DNA of 64,000 nt, from IMG/VR virus record IMGVR_UViG_3300008108_000087, positions 1-64,000 of that record; one strand, given 5' to 3'. Both the position numbers and the translations under genes were made by a program. This DNA is from a virus. Within the stretch, counting starts at the first letter, position 1. Every line of letters begins with the position of its first letter. Below the pieces are notes generated by a model that worked only from the letters and a program-made list of their open reading frames with translations, searched no databases and was not told where the DNA came from. Of the stretch, positions 20,726 through 29,532 are shown in pieces.

Positions 20726-23059
20726 TTAAGAAATTTTTGTTGTTACATAATCAATAGACGAGACATTCTCTTCTTTTTTGATCATAATCAAATTGTCAGA
20801 CCAGTTTCTGATCAATGGATTGTGCGATATTACAAAAATATGCTCGAAATAGTTTTTAATTTTCTTAAAGAATTCACCAACCATCTCCAAGTTCTCATCA
20901 GCTATTTTACCAAACACTTCATCCATAACAACAATATTTGGTTTTGGTAATGATGATACTTTTGTAAGTACACTTCTTAATGCTAAAGAAGATATTGTTC
21001 TTTCATACCCAGAACCAGCATTTAATGGCTTAACAACTCTAGTTTCAGAATCAATCATAATAAACTCTAATTCGTTCTTATCGTTTATATTTAATTCTAA
21101 AACAAAGTAGCAACTGTCAGAAAGTAATCTACTCAATTCTTGATTAATAAGTGGTATCATGTTTTTCAAAATTGTTTTTGAAATACCATTTTTACCATAA
21201 GTCATCAAATAAACCTTAAATACACCTTGAAGTTCTTCCTCTGCTTTAATCTTTGTTATCAATTCGTTGTAGGTTTTAATTTTATCCTCCATCGTCGTGA
21301 TATTGATTTTGTTTCTTTCAATTGTTGAATTCGAAACACGGATATCAGCATTTACAGTTTCCAATCTAGTTCTTAACGAAAGAAGTTCGGCATCTATTTT
21401 TTGATTCTCATCAAGCTTCTTTTTATTATTCTCGTAATTATCTAGCTTAGTTTGTTTAACATTAATCTCCAAATCTTTTTGATCTACTTCAAGCTCGTAT
21501 CTTGCTTTACGCAGTTTATTTCTTTCGTAGTTATCAAACTCAGATTTAAGGGAATCAAATCCATCCGATTGTACTTTTAATTCATCAAGTTCTTTTTGAT
21601 TTGAATCAACTTGAGAACTAATTTCTTTAATCTCTTTCTTTAAACTTTCAATCTCATCTGTATGATCAACTTCGTCTAAGGCTCTCTTACAGGTTGGACA
21701 TATCTTTCCCTCTTCAAGTTGTTTTATTAACTTTTCTTTTTCACCTTTAGTGTGCTTACACGCAACAATAACCGAATACACATCACCCATTTTTTCTTTT
21801 AGGTCTTTGTGTTCATCTTCGCTGTAATATTTGGATGGTTCTTTCACATCTACAGCTTCTGCGTTTCTTTTGCTTGTTGCTTTTTGTGTGTTTAATTCTT
21901 CGATCTCTCGTTGAAGTGCAACGGGATTCGTTTTAATTAGTTCCTGATCAATATCATTTGATCTCAAGCCAAGAATATAGTCTCTTCTATCCTCCAATTC
22001 TTTTAACTTATTACCATAGTCGGTTAAAAGATTTGTATGCTCAAAGATTTGATCTTTAGAATTTTCAATGCTTTCATTACTAGCTTCAATATCAGCTTCT
22101 AATTGTGCGATATTATGAGTATTGCTAATTAATTTTCTAGACCAATCATTATAGATTTCTTTACAAATCTCTTCCTTTTGCTTTAGATTTTCTAAACCCA
22201 AAAACTTAGTTAAGATTTGACCTCTCGCTGTTGGCTTAGATTCAATTAATTCTTCTAGATTATAACCAGTAGTTAAAATTGTAGAAAGAAAATCTTCTTG
22301 CGTTCCGATCGCTGATTCAATAAACGTCTCAGTTTCTCTTCTTTGTTCTCCTGTTAAATTCTCAAGTTCACCATCTTCCTTTTCTTTATAGAATTCTAAT
22401 TCGCTTTTTACAGAGTATTCGCCGGATCTACCTTTCTTTCTGGTTAATGTTCTGGAGATAACATAATTTTCTCCATCAATTGTTATATGTCCTTTTACAA
22501 CAACTTCATCTTCGTCGGTAAATTTATTGAAAACCTCGCCGTTTGTTTTTGTTTTAGTTGTTGTATTAAAGAATAAAAACATTAATAGATCAACACTTGA
22601 AGTTGACTTACCACCAAAGTTTCTAGGATTTGATTCAATAACACTAATACCATTCAATTCGGTAAAATCAATACTGTTGTTTTTACCAAAAGAAAGAAAG
22701 TTTGAGAACTCAACTTTCTTAATAAACCATTTATTGTATCTTACTTTATTCTCATTGATTTTATCTATTTGAGAATTAACACGATTGTCTAATCTATCTA
22801 ACAGCTCCCACTTAACATTAACCTTATTTTCGGTTAGAAAATCTTTCATTAACGTTTTTTGGTACTGATGGTCTAATATACTATCAGTAACCTCTAGAGT
22901 CTTCAGCTTTGTATTTTGCTTCTGACTTAAGGTTTTTGTAACAACTTGTACATGTGTTGTGTTGTACTTATTTTGAAAGTACGTTTTAACACGTTTAATT
23001 CTTTCTGGGGTAAAGTTCTCAGCAACGTCTTCCCACTCAACTTTAATAAAAGGATTCAT
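20726..23059 (-). CDS. 46: gp46-like recombination endonuclease subunit (SbcC/Rad50 family)
   Basis: A 777-residue SMC-like ATPase. The ATPase N-lobe begins near residue 115 (KKVEFSNFLSFGKNNSIDF), so there is a roughly 115-residue N-terminal extension not seen in T4 gp46. The P-loop is NPRNFGGKST (about 144-153), with Pro at the usual first Gly. Long coiled coils flank a zinc hook (KICPTCKRAL, mid-protein). The C-lobe has the signature LNAGSGYERTISSLALRS, Walker B IVVMDEVFG and the H-loop VISHN. With gp47 it resects DNA ends for recombination-dependent replication. It is separated from the gp47 gene by two small genes. Confidence 0.9.
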   Translation of the reverse strand: MNPFIKVEWEDVAENFTPERIKRVKTYFQNKYNTTHVQVVTKTLSQKQNTKLKTLEVTDSILDHQYQKTLMKDFLTENKVNVKWELLDRLDNRVNSQIDKINENKVRYNKWFIKKVEFSNFLSFGKNNSIDFTELNGISVIESNPRNFGGKSTSSVDLLMFLFFNTTTKTKTNGEVFNKFTDEDEVVVKGHITIDGENYVISRTLTRKKGRSGEYSVKSELEFYKEKEDGELENLTGEQRRETETFIESAIGTQEDFLSTILTTGYNLEELIESKPTARGQILTKFLGLENLKQKEEICKEIYNDWSRKLISNTHNIAQLEADIEASNESIENSKDQIFEHTNLLTDYGNKLKELEDRRDYILGLRSNDIDQELIKTNPVALQREIEELNTQKATSKRNAEAVDVKEPSKYYSEDEHKDLKEKMGDVYSVIVACKHTKGEKEKLIKQLEEGKICPTCKRALDEVDHTDEIESLKKEIKEISSQVDSNQKELDELKVQSDGFDSLKSEFDNYERNKLRKARYELEVDQKDLEINVKQTKLDNYENNKKKLDENQKIDAELLSLRTRLETVNADIRVSNSTIERNKINITTMEDKIKTYNELITKIKAEEELQGVFKVYLMTYGKNGISKTILKNMIPLINQELSRLLSDSCYFVLELNINDKNELEFIMIDSETRVVKPLNAGSGYERTISSLALRSVLTKVSSLPKPNIVVMDEVFGKIADENLEMVGEFFKKIKNYFEHIFVISHNPLIRNWSDNLIMIKKEENVSSIDYVTTKIS

Positions 23060-23104
23060 ATCTGTTAAAGATAATGTTTTTGTTTTGAAATTAAAAATTT
23101 TCTT

Positions 23105-23419
23105 TTACTTAATTCTACTTTCTTCAAAAAATTCTATGACACCATTAATTGCCCAAACGATTCCGCAGGTAAACATACCATCGAAGAAAACACCAAATAG
23201 CCAATTAACATCTAGAAATTTTTCAGTTAATCCACCCAAAAGAATTGACATAAAGAAACCAACCCAAGTAGATGTACACATCATGCAGCTAATTAGATCA
23301 CCAAAGAATTTAGATTTCTTTTTAATCCAAGCTCGTTGGTTTTCAAAAATTGATCCGTAAACTAAAATAGTGGTCATACCGTAACCCATAAATGCCCACA
23401 AGATTAAAACTGATACCAT
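23105..23419 (-). CDS. Small multi-helix membrane protein
   Basis: A 104-residue protein with three likely transmembrane helices and a cysteine pair in the middle (LISCMMCTSTWVGFFMS). The pattern C-x2-C...W-x-G-F resembles DUF1360-type small membrane proteins, but this is only a weak similarity. It lies between gp46 and the repeat protein gene, and shares an operon with recombination genes without evident functional link. Confidence 0.6.
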   Translation of the reverse strand: MVSVLILWAFMGYGMTTILVYGSIFENQRAWIKKKSKFFGDLISCMMCTSTWVGFFMSILLGGLTEKFLDVNWLFGVFFDGMFTCGIVWAINGVIEFFEESRIK

Positions 23420-23429
23420 AATTTAAATT

Positions 23430-23930
23430 TTATTCGTCATATAGATTATTCAAGTCGCTACCCTTTAGATATTTCGCTTTATTCATTTTTTCTAAAGCGG
23501 TTGTTATCTTGGTTAGTTCGTCTTTTAATTTATCATTTTCCAGCTTTAAAGCTTTAACTTCATCATCATTAACAACCACCTTTTCAATAGGTACTTCTTT
23601 AATTACTTCTTTGATGATTACTTGTTTTTCGCCTTTAACTTGTACTGGAACTTCTTTAATTACCTCAACAATTTTCTCAACAGGAACCTCTTTAATTATT
23701 TCAACTGTTTTTATAACTTCAACAATCTTTTCAACAGGAACTTCCTTAATCACTTCTTTGATTACCTCTACTTCTTTTCCTTTTGCTGTTGTTGGTGTTT
23801 CACCATATTTTTCTATGGTGAATCCTCTTTGAAATATTTTTTTAGCTGTTCCTTCGATGTCTGTAATATTGTTAAGCTCACAATACCTTACAAATTCATC
23901 ATCCAGCGTTAACGAGTTCTTCTTTTTCAT
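23430..23930 (-). CDS. Repeat protein with EVIKEVPVEKIVEV units
   Basis: A 166-residue protein. Residues about 1-45 form a small globular region, residues about 52-120 are tandem copies of a unit like VIKEVPVEKIVEV (four or five imperfect copies), and the C-terminus is a coiled coil (KALKLENDKLKDELTKI). Such KEVPV repeats occur in many filamentous or cell-surface proteins and say little about function. Its first 32 nt overlap the end of the gp47 gene. Confidence 0.65.
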   Translation of the reverse strand: MKKKNSLTLDDEFVRYCELNNITDIEGTAKKIFQRGFTIEKYGETPTTAKGKEVEVIKEVIKEVPVEKIVEVIKTVEIIKEVPVEKIVEVIKEVPVQVKGEKQVIIKEVIKEVPIEKVVVNDDEVKALKLENDKLKDELTKITTALEKMNKAKYLKGSDLNNLYDE

Positions 23931-24714
23931 CTTGAATATCGTTTATATCTGAAATGGTGAAATGCATATATGGTTGATTATTTGGCAAATCAAAGAAATC
24001 ATACTTTTTTGTCACCATATCAAATATCCCATAACCATGATGTTTAACTGTTTCACCAAAGTTTTGTTGAATAAGAGAACCAATCATAACCGCTAATCCA
24101 CCACCAGGTAATTTAAATGTTTGTCTTTTATGAATATCACCACATAAAAGTAAATCTAATCCAACAAAGTTTAAACGATCATACCCATCTTCAAATTTAA
24201 AGCCAAGATCTGTTGACATACCTTGTATTGGTCCGTGAAACAAACCAATTTTATAACGACCGTCTGCTTTAAAATCTGGTCTTTCATTGTGTTGGTACAA
24301 TGAATATACAACCCAATCAACATCTTCATCTTCATACACACCTTTGTCTTTTAGATAAACAATATTTTTATTGTCTATTAATTCTACAACCGGTGTTATA
24401 CTATCTAATCGTTGCATATTATTTTCTAAGAAATCGTGGTTTCCCGGAATAATAACAACCTTACCATAACTAGAAAGTTTATTTAAAAACCAACTGGTTA
24501 ACATTAGTTGTTCGTTTGAAATATTGATTTTCTGATGTGCAATATCGCCAGCAATAACAATACGAATCTCATCCCATTTAACACCTTCAGATGTCCATTG
24601 TGCACTATGTTCTCTAATTTCTTCAATTAGCTTTTCAAATTGCTCTTTATACAAATCATGTAATTGAATTGTTCTGATGTGTAAATCTGCAATGTGTACA
24701 ATTTTTTTAATCAT
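23899..24714 (-). CDS. 47: gp47-like recombination nuclease subunit (SbcD/Mre11 family)
   Basis: A 271-residue calcineurin-like phosphoesterase with the Mre11 metal-binding motifs in order: HIADLHI (near residue 10), VIAGDIAH (53), IIPGNHDF (90), GLFHGP (157) and LLCGDIHKRQ (188). The length is close to the catalytic core of the family. It works with the gp46-like ATPase in end resection and recombination-primed replication. The start is 1 nt from the upstream nuclease gene stop. Confidence 0.92.
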   Translation of the reverse strand: MIKKIVHIADLHIRTIQLHDLYKEQFEKLIEEIREHSAQWTSEGVKWDEIRIVIAGDIAHQKINISNEQLMLTSWFLNKLSSYGKVVIIPGNHDFLENNMQRLDSITPVVELIDNKNIVYLKDKGVYEDEDVDWVVYSLYQHNERPDFKADGRYKIGLFHGPIQGMSTDLGFKFEDGYDRLNFVGLDLLLCGDIHKRQTFKLPGGGLAVMIGSLIQQNFGETVKHHGYGIFDMVTKKYDFFDLPNNQPYMHFTISDINDIQDEKEELVNAG

Positions 24715-24715
24715 T

Positions 24716-25477
24716 TTATTTTGAGTTTAACATGTCGATAATCTCTTTTCTCATGTCTGCACATTTGAAAACTTTGTAATTGTCATTACCTTCAAAAAAC
24801 CAAACGAAATATAGATCCCCTATCTTTAAGTTTGTGTTCTTTTCGATAATATATTTGTATAGACTTGTTTGAAGACTATATGTATTATATTCACATTCAT
24901 CTAAATGTGAGATTGGTCTTTTAAATCTATTTCCATAATCACTCTTCATGTTTATGGCTTTGTTTGTTTTCCAGTCCCAGATTTGAATCTGATTGCTTTT
25001 CTTGTTCCAGAATAGTTGGTCTACCATTCCACATATACCTAATTCAGCATCGCCAATTACAAATTCGCTTTTTAAAGGTATTAAATTTGCTTTACTATCG
25101 TTATAGAATCTATCAAATAGTTTTACACATTTGTCATATGCTGGTTTAACAATGTCTTCACCAAACCTGTTAACAGCTGGTGACGAATCGTATGGAAATA
25201 TTTTATTATTCCAATGGTTTTCAGCATAATCATGCACTGCGCTTCCTTTGATGGTGCTATAATCTCTTTTGTGATCCCATTCGGCTAATACCTCTTCTTT
25301 AACAAGACCGTGTTTATTTGCATATCTTTCAGCTTGACCATCGCTGTCAAATTTGTTTTTAAACTTTCCAATAAAAGTGGTGGCAGATGTTAATAATTGA
25401 TCTTCAATATAATAGTGATGTGGTTCATCATGATATTTGATGTGATCAAACTTGTTTAATTCTAATAGTAAATCCAT
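24716..25477 (-). CDS. PD-(D/E)XK (RecB-family) nuclease
   Basis: A 253-residue nuclease. Motifs in order: KGSAVHDYAE (near residue 77, the RecB-family HxxxE), ICGMVDQLF (near residue 147, the metal-binding Asp), QIWDWKTNK (near residue 165, D-x-K) and YSLQTSLYKYI (near residue 200, QxxxY). These are the RecB/Cas4-like exonuclease motifs. It lies between the primase and gp47 genes with 1-nt gaps, so a role in phage recombination or DNA processing is likely. No Cas4 iron-sulfur cysteines are evident. Confidence 0.88.
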   Translation of the reverse strand: MDLLLELNKFDHIKYHDEPHHYYIEDQLLTSATTFIGKFKNKFDSDGQAERYANKHGLVKEEVLAEWDHKRDYSTIKGSAVHDYAENHWNNKIFPYDSSPAVNRFGEDIVKPAYDKCVKLFDRFYNDSKANLIPLKSEFVIGDAELGICGMVDQLFWNKKSNQIQIWDWKTNKAINMKSDYGNRFKRPISHLDECEYNTYSLQTSLYKYIIEKNTNLKIGDLYFVWFFEGNDNYKVFKCADMRKEIIDMLNSK

Positions 25478-25478
25478 A

Positions 25479-26417
25479 TTAATCTAATTGTAGTTTTTCT
25501 AAATTTTCAAAATCACCTTTTAAGTCAGCAATATCTTTGTCTATAGGCATTTTAACAACCCACACTTTACCAAACAATTTTCCTGTATTCAGTTTATGGT
25601 AAAGTCTTTGTGCATCTTCCCAGGCGTCACCATCTAATACAATCACAATCTCTTTTGCGTTTGCATAAAGCTTTGAGTAAAGAAACTCACCCATAACCTT
25701 ACCTAGCATTGCTATTGAGTTATCAACAAATATACTGTCAAAAACCCCTTCAACAAGATAAATCGTTCTATTCCAATCTATTAGGTGTTCATTGAAAATA
25801 ATAATTTCTTTTTGAACATCTGGGTTTTTATATTTCATTTTGGTCTTTGGTAAATAAGACCTGGCAATAAAATAATTGAGTTTTCTGTTTACATCATAAG
25901 ATGGAATTATGATTCTATTTGCAAATAAACCATCATGTGCAAACCCTATATTATGTTTATTAACCATATCATCTGTTATATTCCTACTTCTGATATAGTT
26001 GTATGCTTGCCTGTAATGATGTGTGAGTTTTAACCCCATACTTGCTCCTGAAAATGGAATAAACTCATTTGGGAGTTTAGCTATTTTAGTGATTTTCTGC
26101 GGTTGTTCAACGTCTTCTGGGCGCATTAACTCATAAAACTGTAGTTGCTTTTTTGTGCCATATTTTTTTATGAGTTTGTAAAGATTTCCGTGGGTTTCGT
26201 GAGTTTCACCACAAGACCAACATTTGTAAACCCCCATTCTATAGTTGATTTCCAGGTTCCCTTTACCATCACCTTCATCCAATCCTTTAATTTCATAGGA
26301 ACAAACAGGGCAATCAAAAGATATTTGACCTTTATAGTCATTATGCATCTTGTAGTTACCAAGAATATCCTCTAAAAGTTCAACAATTTGGTCGAAATCG
26401 GTGTCTGTTGCGGTCAT
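25479..26417 (-). CDS. DnaG-type primase
   Basis: A 312-residue primase with an N-terminal zinc-binding domain (C36-x2-C39 in FDCPVCS and C66-x2-C69 in YKCWSCG) and a TOPRIM domain (YLVEGVFDSI near residue 215 and IVIVLDGDAWEDA near residue 250). It is shorter than cellular DnaG and lacks an obvious helicase-binding C-terminal domain, as is usual for phage primases such as T4 gp61. It should work with the DnaB-type helicase at 60362-61753. Confidence 0.88.
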   Translation of the reverse strand: MTATDTDFDQIVELLEDILGNYKMHNDYKGQISFDCPVCSYEIKGLDEGDGKGNLEINYRMGVYKCWSCGETHETHGNLYKLIKKYGTKKQLQFYELMRPEDVEQPQKITKIAKLPNEFIPFSGASMGLKLTHHYRQAYNYIRSRNITDDMVNKHNIGFAHDGLFANRIIIPSYDVNRKLNYFIARSYLPKTKMKYKNPDVQKEIIIFNEHLIDWNRTIYLVEGVFDSIFVDNSIAMLGKVMGEFLYSKLYANAKEIVIVLDGDAWEDAQRLYHKLNTGKLFGKVWVVKMPIDKDIADLKGDFENLEKLQLD

Positions 26418-26454
26418 ATTTTAAATATAAGTAAAAAAAACCGTAAAAAAAAAT

Positions 26455-26478
26455 CCCCAGAGACACCACCCTCTGGGG
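26455..26478 (-). terminator. Strong intrinsic terminator
   Basis: An 8-bp GC-rich stem (CCCCAGAG with CTCTGGGG) and 8-nt loop are followed on the minus strand by A then nine T. It ends the transcript of the 26550-26756 gene. The surrounding 26418-26549 gap holds no other gene I can see. Confidence 0.9.
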
Positions 26479-26549
26479 AACCAACCAAAATGTAAATAAA
26501 TTTACATTCCCGCCTACATTATTAAATATAACACAAATAATAACATTTA

Positions 26550-26756
26550 TCAAACATTAGTTGCCATTTTTTCTTTAGTCTTCTTTTCTTTGATAATTCC
26601 AACAGGATAATAAGTAATTTGATCAATAGTAATTGAATTTATTTTATATCCTGTGTTTGGGTTTGTAACATTAATTCTTTTACTGATACTGGTATCATAA
26701 ATAACATTTTCAAGTACTACTTTTCCGTCGACCATTCTTTTAATTGTTTTTTCCAT
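26550..26756 (-). CDS. Small hypothetical protein
   Basis: A 68-residue protein, probably beta-rich (KVVLENVIYDTSISKRINV), with a Lys-rich end. No family recognised. It lies 2 nt after the RuvC gene and before a strong terminator, so it is the last gene of that transcript. Confidence 0.65.
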   Translation of the reverse strand: MEKTIKRMVDGKVVLENVIYDTSISKRINVTNPNTGYKINSITIDQITYYPVGIIKEKKTKEKMATNV

Positions 26757-26758
26757 TT

Positions 26759-27361
26759 TTAATCGTTTTCTTTTATCATGTTTATATATCCTATAACAGC
26801 TGTTGCAGCATCAGCCATATCATAGTTCTCTTTTTTTAAGTTACCTGTTTTACCATATAACCATTTTACTTCTGTACACACAGCGTTAACATGTTCCCAG
26901 ATAACGTGTTTTTTATCTATATCTTTTGGATAACCGCCGAACAATACGTTCTTACCTTTACCATTGTCACCAACTAAATCTGGAAATGCAAACTTTCTAG
27001 CGTTGTATGTTGAAATAAATGTTGGTACAATCTCTAACACATCATAAACCGCTTTACAGATCATGGTATTATAACGAAGTAGTGTACCTACTGTGTAGAT
27101 ATTATTGGAATTTAATAACGGCTCTTCAATAATAACTTTTACAATACCTAGATTCTTATATGCTTCTAGATGCTTTTTAAAAGCGTCAGCCTTTTTTATT
27201 AATTCTTCTAATTTATCTTCAGGTTGTGGTTTTATTTTTGGGGAAAAATGTGTTAATTCTAATAACTTTTTTCCAGTAAGGTCAAATAAAGCCCACCCAA
27301 TTGTCTTGGTTGAAATATCTAAACCAAGAATCTTCGATTTGTTTTTGAATTTAAGGTCCAT
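26759..27361 (-). CDS. ruvC: RuvC-like Holliday junction resolvase
   Basis: A 200-residue RNase H-fold protein with RuvC-type acidic residues: Asp in ILGLDISTKTIGWAL (near residue 15), Glu in VIIEEPL (near residue 79) and Asp residues in NYDMADAATAVIG (near residue 181). It should cut four-way junctions before packaging. In T4 this job is done by gp49 (endonuclease VII), a different fold, so the resolvase has been replaced by a RuvC type. It follows the 27401-29509 structural gene. Confidence 0.88.
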   Translation of the reverse strand: MDLKFKNKSKILGLDISTKTIGWALFDLTGKKLLELTHFSPKIKPQPEDKLEELIKKADAFKKHLEAYKNLGIVKVIIEEPLLNSNNIYTVGTLLRYNTMICKAVYDVLEIVPTFISTYNARKFAFPDLVGDNGKGKNVLFGGYPKDIDKKHVIWEHVNAVCTEVKWLYGKTGNLKKENYDMADAATAVIGYINMIKEND

Positions 27362-27400
27362 AAAACAAATAATAAGAAAAAATAAATCTATAGTAAAGTC

Positions 27401-29509
27401 TTAGAAATCAATTCTAACGGAAAATACCTGGTTACCTGTTCTTTCTAACGGTTTAGCTAATTTAGCTGTAACTAAAGGCTCTTTATTTTCATTTAATAAT
27501 GCTACCTCTGTTATTCTTTTTGGTTGCCCAGTAACATATGTTGGGTTCTGGCTTGTTAAGAATTGTGTTCCAGGTAGATTAACCATGAAATTTAAAACCT
27601 CTACGTCAGTTGCCCTTGTTAATTGAACTGCACCTGGGAAAGGTTGTGAATCTCCAAACTGTGGTAATGTTGGTTGATCGATATTTGGTAATGGGCCAAG
27701 ATAATTTTCTATATCATATGTAGGTGCAGTAATGGCACTATCATACATATCTCCGGTGATAACAAATTGGTAACCACACATATTTGTTTTAGAAATAAGG
27801 TTACCGACAGTGTGTCCAGATATTTGTGTTGTTAAGTCAATAATTTTCCATCCGTCTGATGATGGTGGATTACCTGTTTGTACAACTTGAACTAATGCAT
27901 AAAATTTATTTGCTGTAAACCCGGTAAAATATGATGAATTACTTAAAAATTTAAAATCACCGGTTTCAAATCTAAAACCAATATTTGAATTTGTTGTTCC
28001 TGTGATCTTTCCATAATAGTTACAATGCATACCATTTCTATAGGTGTCACCAGTGTATTGGAACATATATGTAACCCAAGCGGTTTCTCCTGTAAGAACT
28101 ACTGGATCTAAATCATAGAATGTCGGTAAATCTAATGGCACTGTGTTGAATCTAGGTGCTGGTAATGTATATTTTCTATTTGTTTTATATTCTAATACGG
28201 CCACCAATTCTTGGTCATCAAATACAATAATTTTTTTATCAACAAATACTTTACCAACACGAATACCTTGTTCGTCTAATAAAAATCTAAACTTAAGATT
28301 GTTTGTGTTTGGTTTAGTATTTTTTGCTGATGAAACATAATAATCAGTTGTATCCATCACAAATTTTGCGCCGATTGTTGTTCCGGTATTTCTGTGATAA
28401 AAAATAAAAGGAATATAAACTTCAAAATGATTAACATCAGAAACTAAATCATCTGGATCGTATGTGTAATATTCTTCATCTGTTTCGCTCCCAATATAAT
28501 CATCATATTTAAAAAATCTTTCTGGATCATTAACAATGTCACCTAATTCTGAATAATGAATAACCGCAATACATCTTTGATCTTCTGGTTTTACATCTAT
28601 TCTTTCTCCAAATGAGTTAGTATATGATGTTGGATTAGAAATCGTCCCACCAGTTAAATTTGTAAATGTTTGGCCGGTAGAGGTATAACCTAAGTATTCT
28701 TTTAATGATGCGAACTGTGTTCCAGTATAACCACTTAATGCTTCATCTGATGCGTCTAATCCAGCTGGTTTTTGTGTCCATATTGTTTCTAGTGTCCATG
28801 GATCGTGTTGTGCTAGATTGTCAACTGGTAATGGTGAACAAACCGTAGAGCCTGTTGGTGCTTCTGGGTATTCTAAACTACATCTATTGCAAATAACTTG
28901 TGCATATCCGGTCTCCGCTGAAAGATTTGGCATCGGTCTGTCAAATGTTAATTCTGTAGGACTAACATTTGTGATTTTATAAACTAAGCTTTGTGATGTC
29001 CCACTTATAACATAATTTTGACTAACAAATTGATTCTTAAATACTAATGTTACGAATTCACACTGTGAATAACCTGTAGCATTAGGAACTGATAAAATAT
29101 TAGTTCCATCAACTTCTGATAATGATATTTCTTTAACTAAGCATTCAACAGTGGTTCCAGTACAAACATCACTATCATATGGTCTATAGTTTGTAACGAA
29201 TCCAGCTGGGCCCATTGCATTTTTTAATGTGGTTGTTATTGATTGTTCAACAGCGTTACCATAGTTGATTGTATCTGTACCTGTTAATAGATAGGGATAC
29301 TTCACATGTTGATCTCCATCCATAGGCGCCAATACCCTTTGTCTTGGTGTTGTGCCTGCCCCGGTAAATCCACTAAAAGTATAATCAAATTCAGAATCGC
29401 CAACCTGAAAATATTTTATAACAAAATTACCTTCAGCGATAGATTTTCTACCCTTTCTGGTTATTCTTGCTGATAAGAATTCTGAATTACTGCTATCTAA
29501 AAAGCTCAT
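27401..29509 (-). CDS. Large tail/baseplate structural protein
   Basis: A 702-residue protein. The N-terminus (SFLDSSNSEFLSARITRKG, then FVIKYFQVGDSEFDY) matches a pattern I associate with virion proteins of large Bacteroidota myophages. The rest is beta-rich with many Thr/Gly, short hydrophobic strands and repeated FTG/TG turns. No enzymatic motif. It lies at the end of the adhesin array and the baseplate genes, so it is probably a tail or baseplate component. The start at 29509 follows GTATAAATG and lacks a clear ribosome-binding site. Confidence 0.7.
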   Translation of the reverse strand: MSFLDSSNSEFLSARITRKGRKSIAEGNFVIKYFQVGDSEFDYTFSGFTGAGTTPRQRVLAPMDGDQHVKYPYLLTGTDTINYGNAVEQSITTTLKNAMGPAGFVTNYRPYDSDVCTGTTVECLVKEISLSEVDGTNILSVPNATGYSQCEFVTLVFKNQFVSQNYVISGTSQSLVYKITNVSPTELTFDRPMPNLSAETGYAQVICNRCSLEYPEAPTGSTVCSPLPVDNLAQHDPWTLETIWTQKPAGLDASDEALSGYTGTQFASLKEYLGYTSTGQTFTNLTGGTISNPTSYTNSFGERIDVKPEDQRCIAVIHYSELGDIVNDPERFFKYDDYIGSETDEEYYTYDPDDLVSDVNHFEVYIPFIFYHRNTGTTIGAKFVMDTTDYYVSSAKNTKPNTNNLKFRFLLDEQGIRVGKVFVDKKIIVFDDQELVAVLEYKTNRKYTLPAPRFNTVPLDLPTFYDLDPVVLTGETAWVTYMFQYTGDTYRNGMHCNYYGKITGTTNSNIGFRFETGDFKFLSNSSYFTGFTANKFYALVQVVQTGNPPSSDGWKIIDLTTQISGHTVGNLISKTNMCGYQFVITGDMYDSAITAPTYDIENYLGPLPNIDQPTLPQFGDSQPFPGAVQLTRATDVEVLNFMVNLPGTQFLTSQNPTYVTGQPKRITEVALLNENKEPLVTAKLAKPLERTGNQVFSVRIDF

Positions 29510-29532
29510 TTATACTTATTTATTTTAATCAT

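Noticed and set aside
23509-23832. Plus-strand Ser/Thr/Phe-rich frame with repeats
   Set aside because: Antisense of the EVIKEVPVEK repeats in the 23430-23930 gene; no ribosome-binding site or sensible neighbour.
24716-25477. Cas4 nuclease
   Set aside because: The PD-(D/E)XK motifs fit, but I see no iron-sulfur cysteine cluster and no CRISPR genes nearby.
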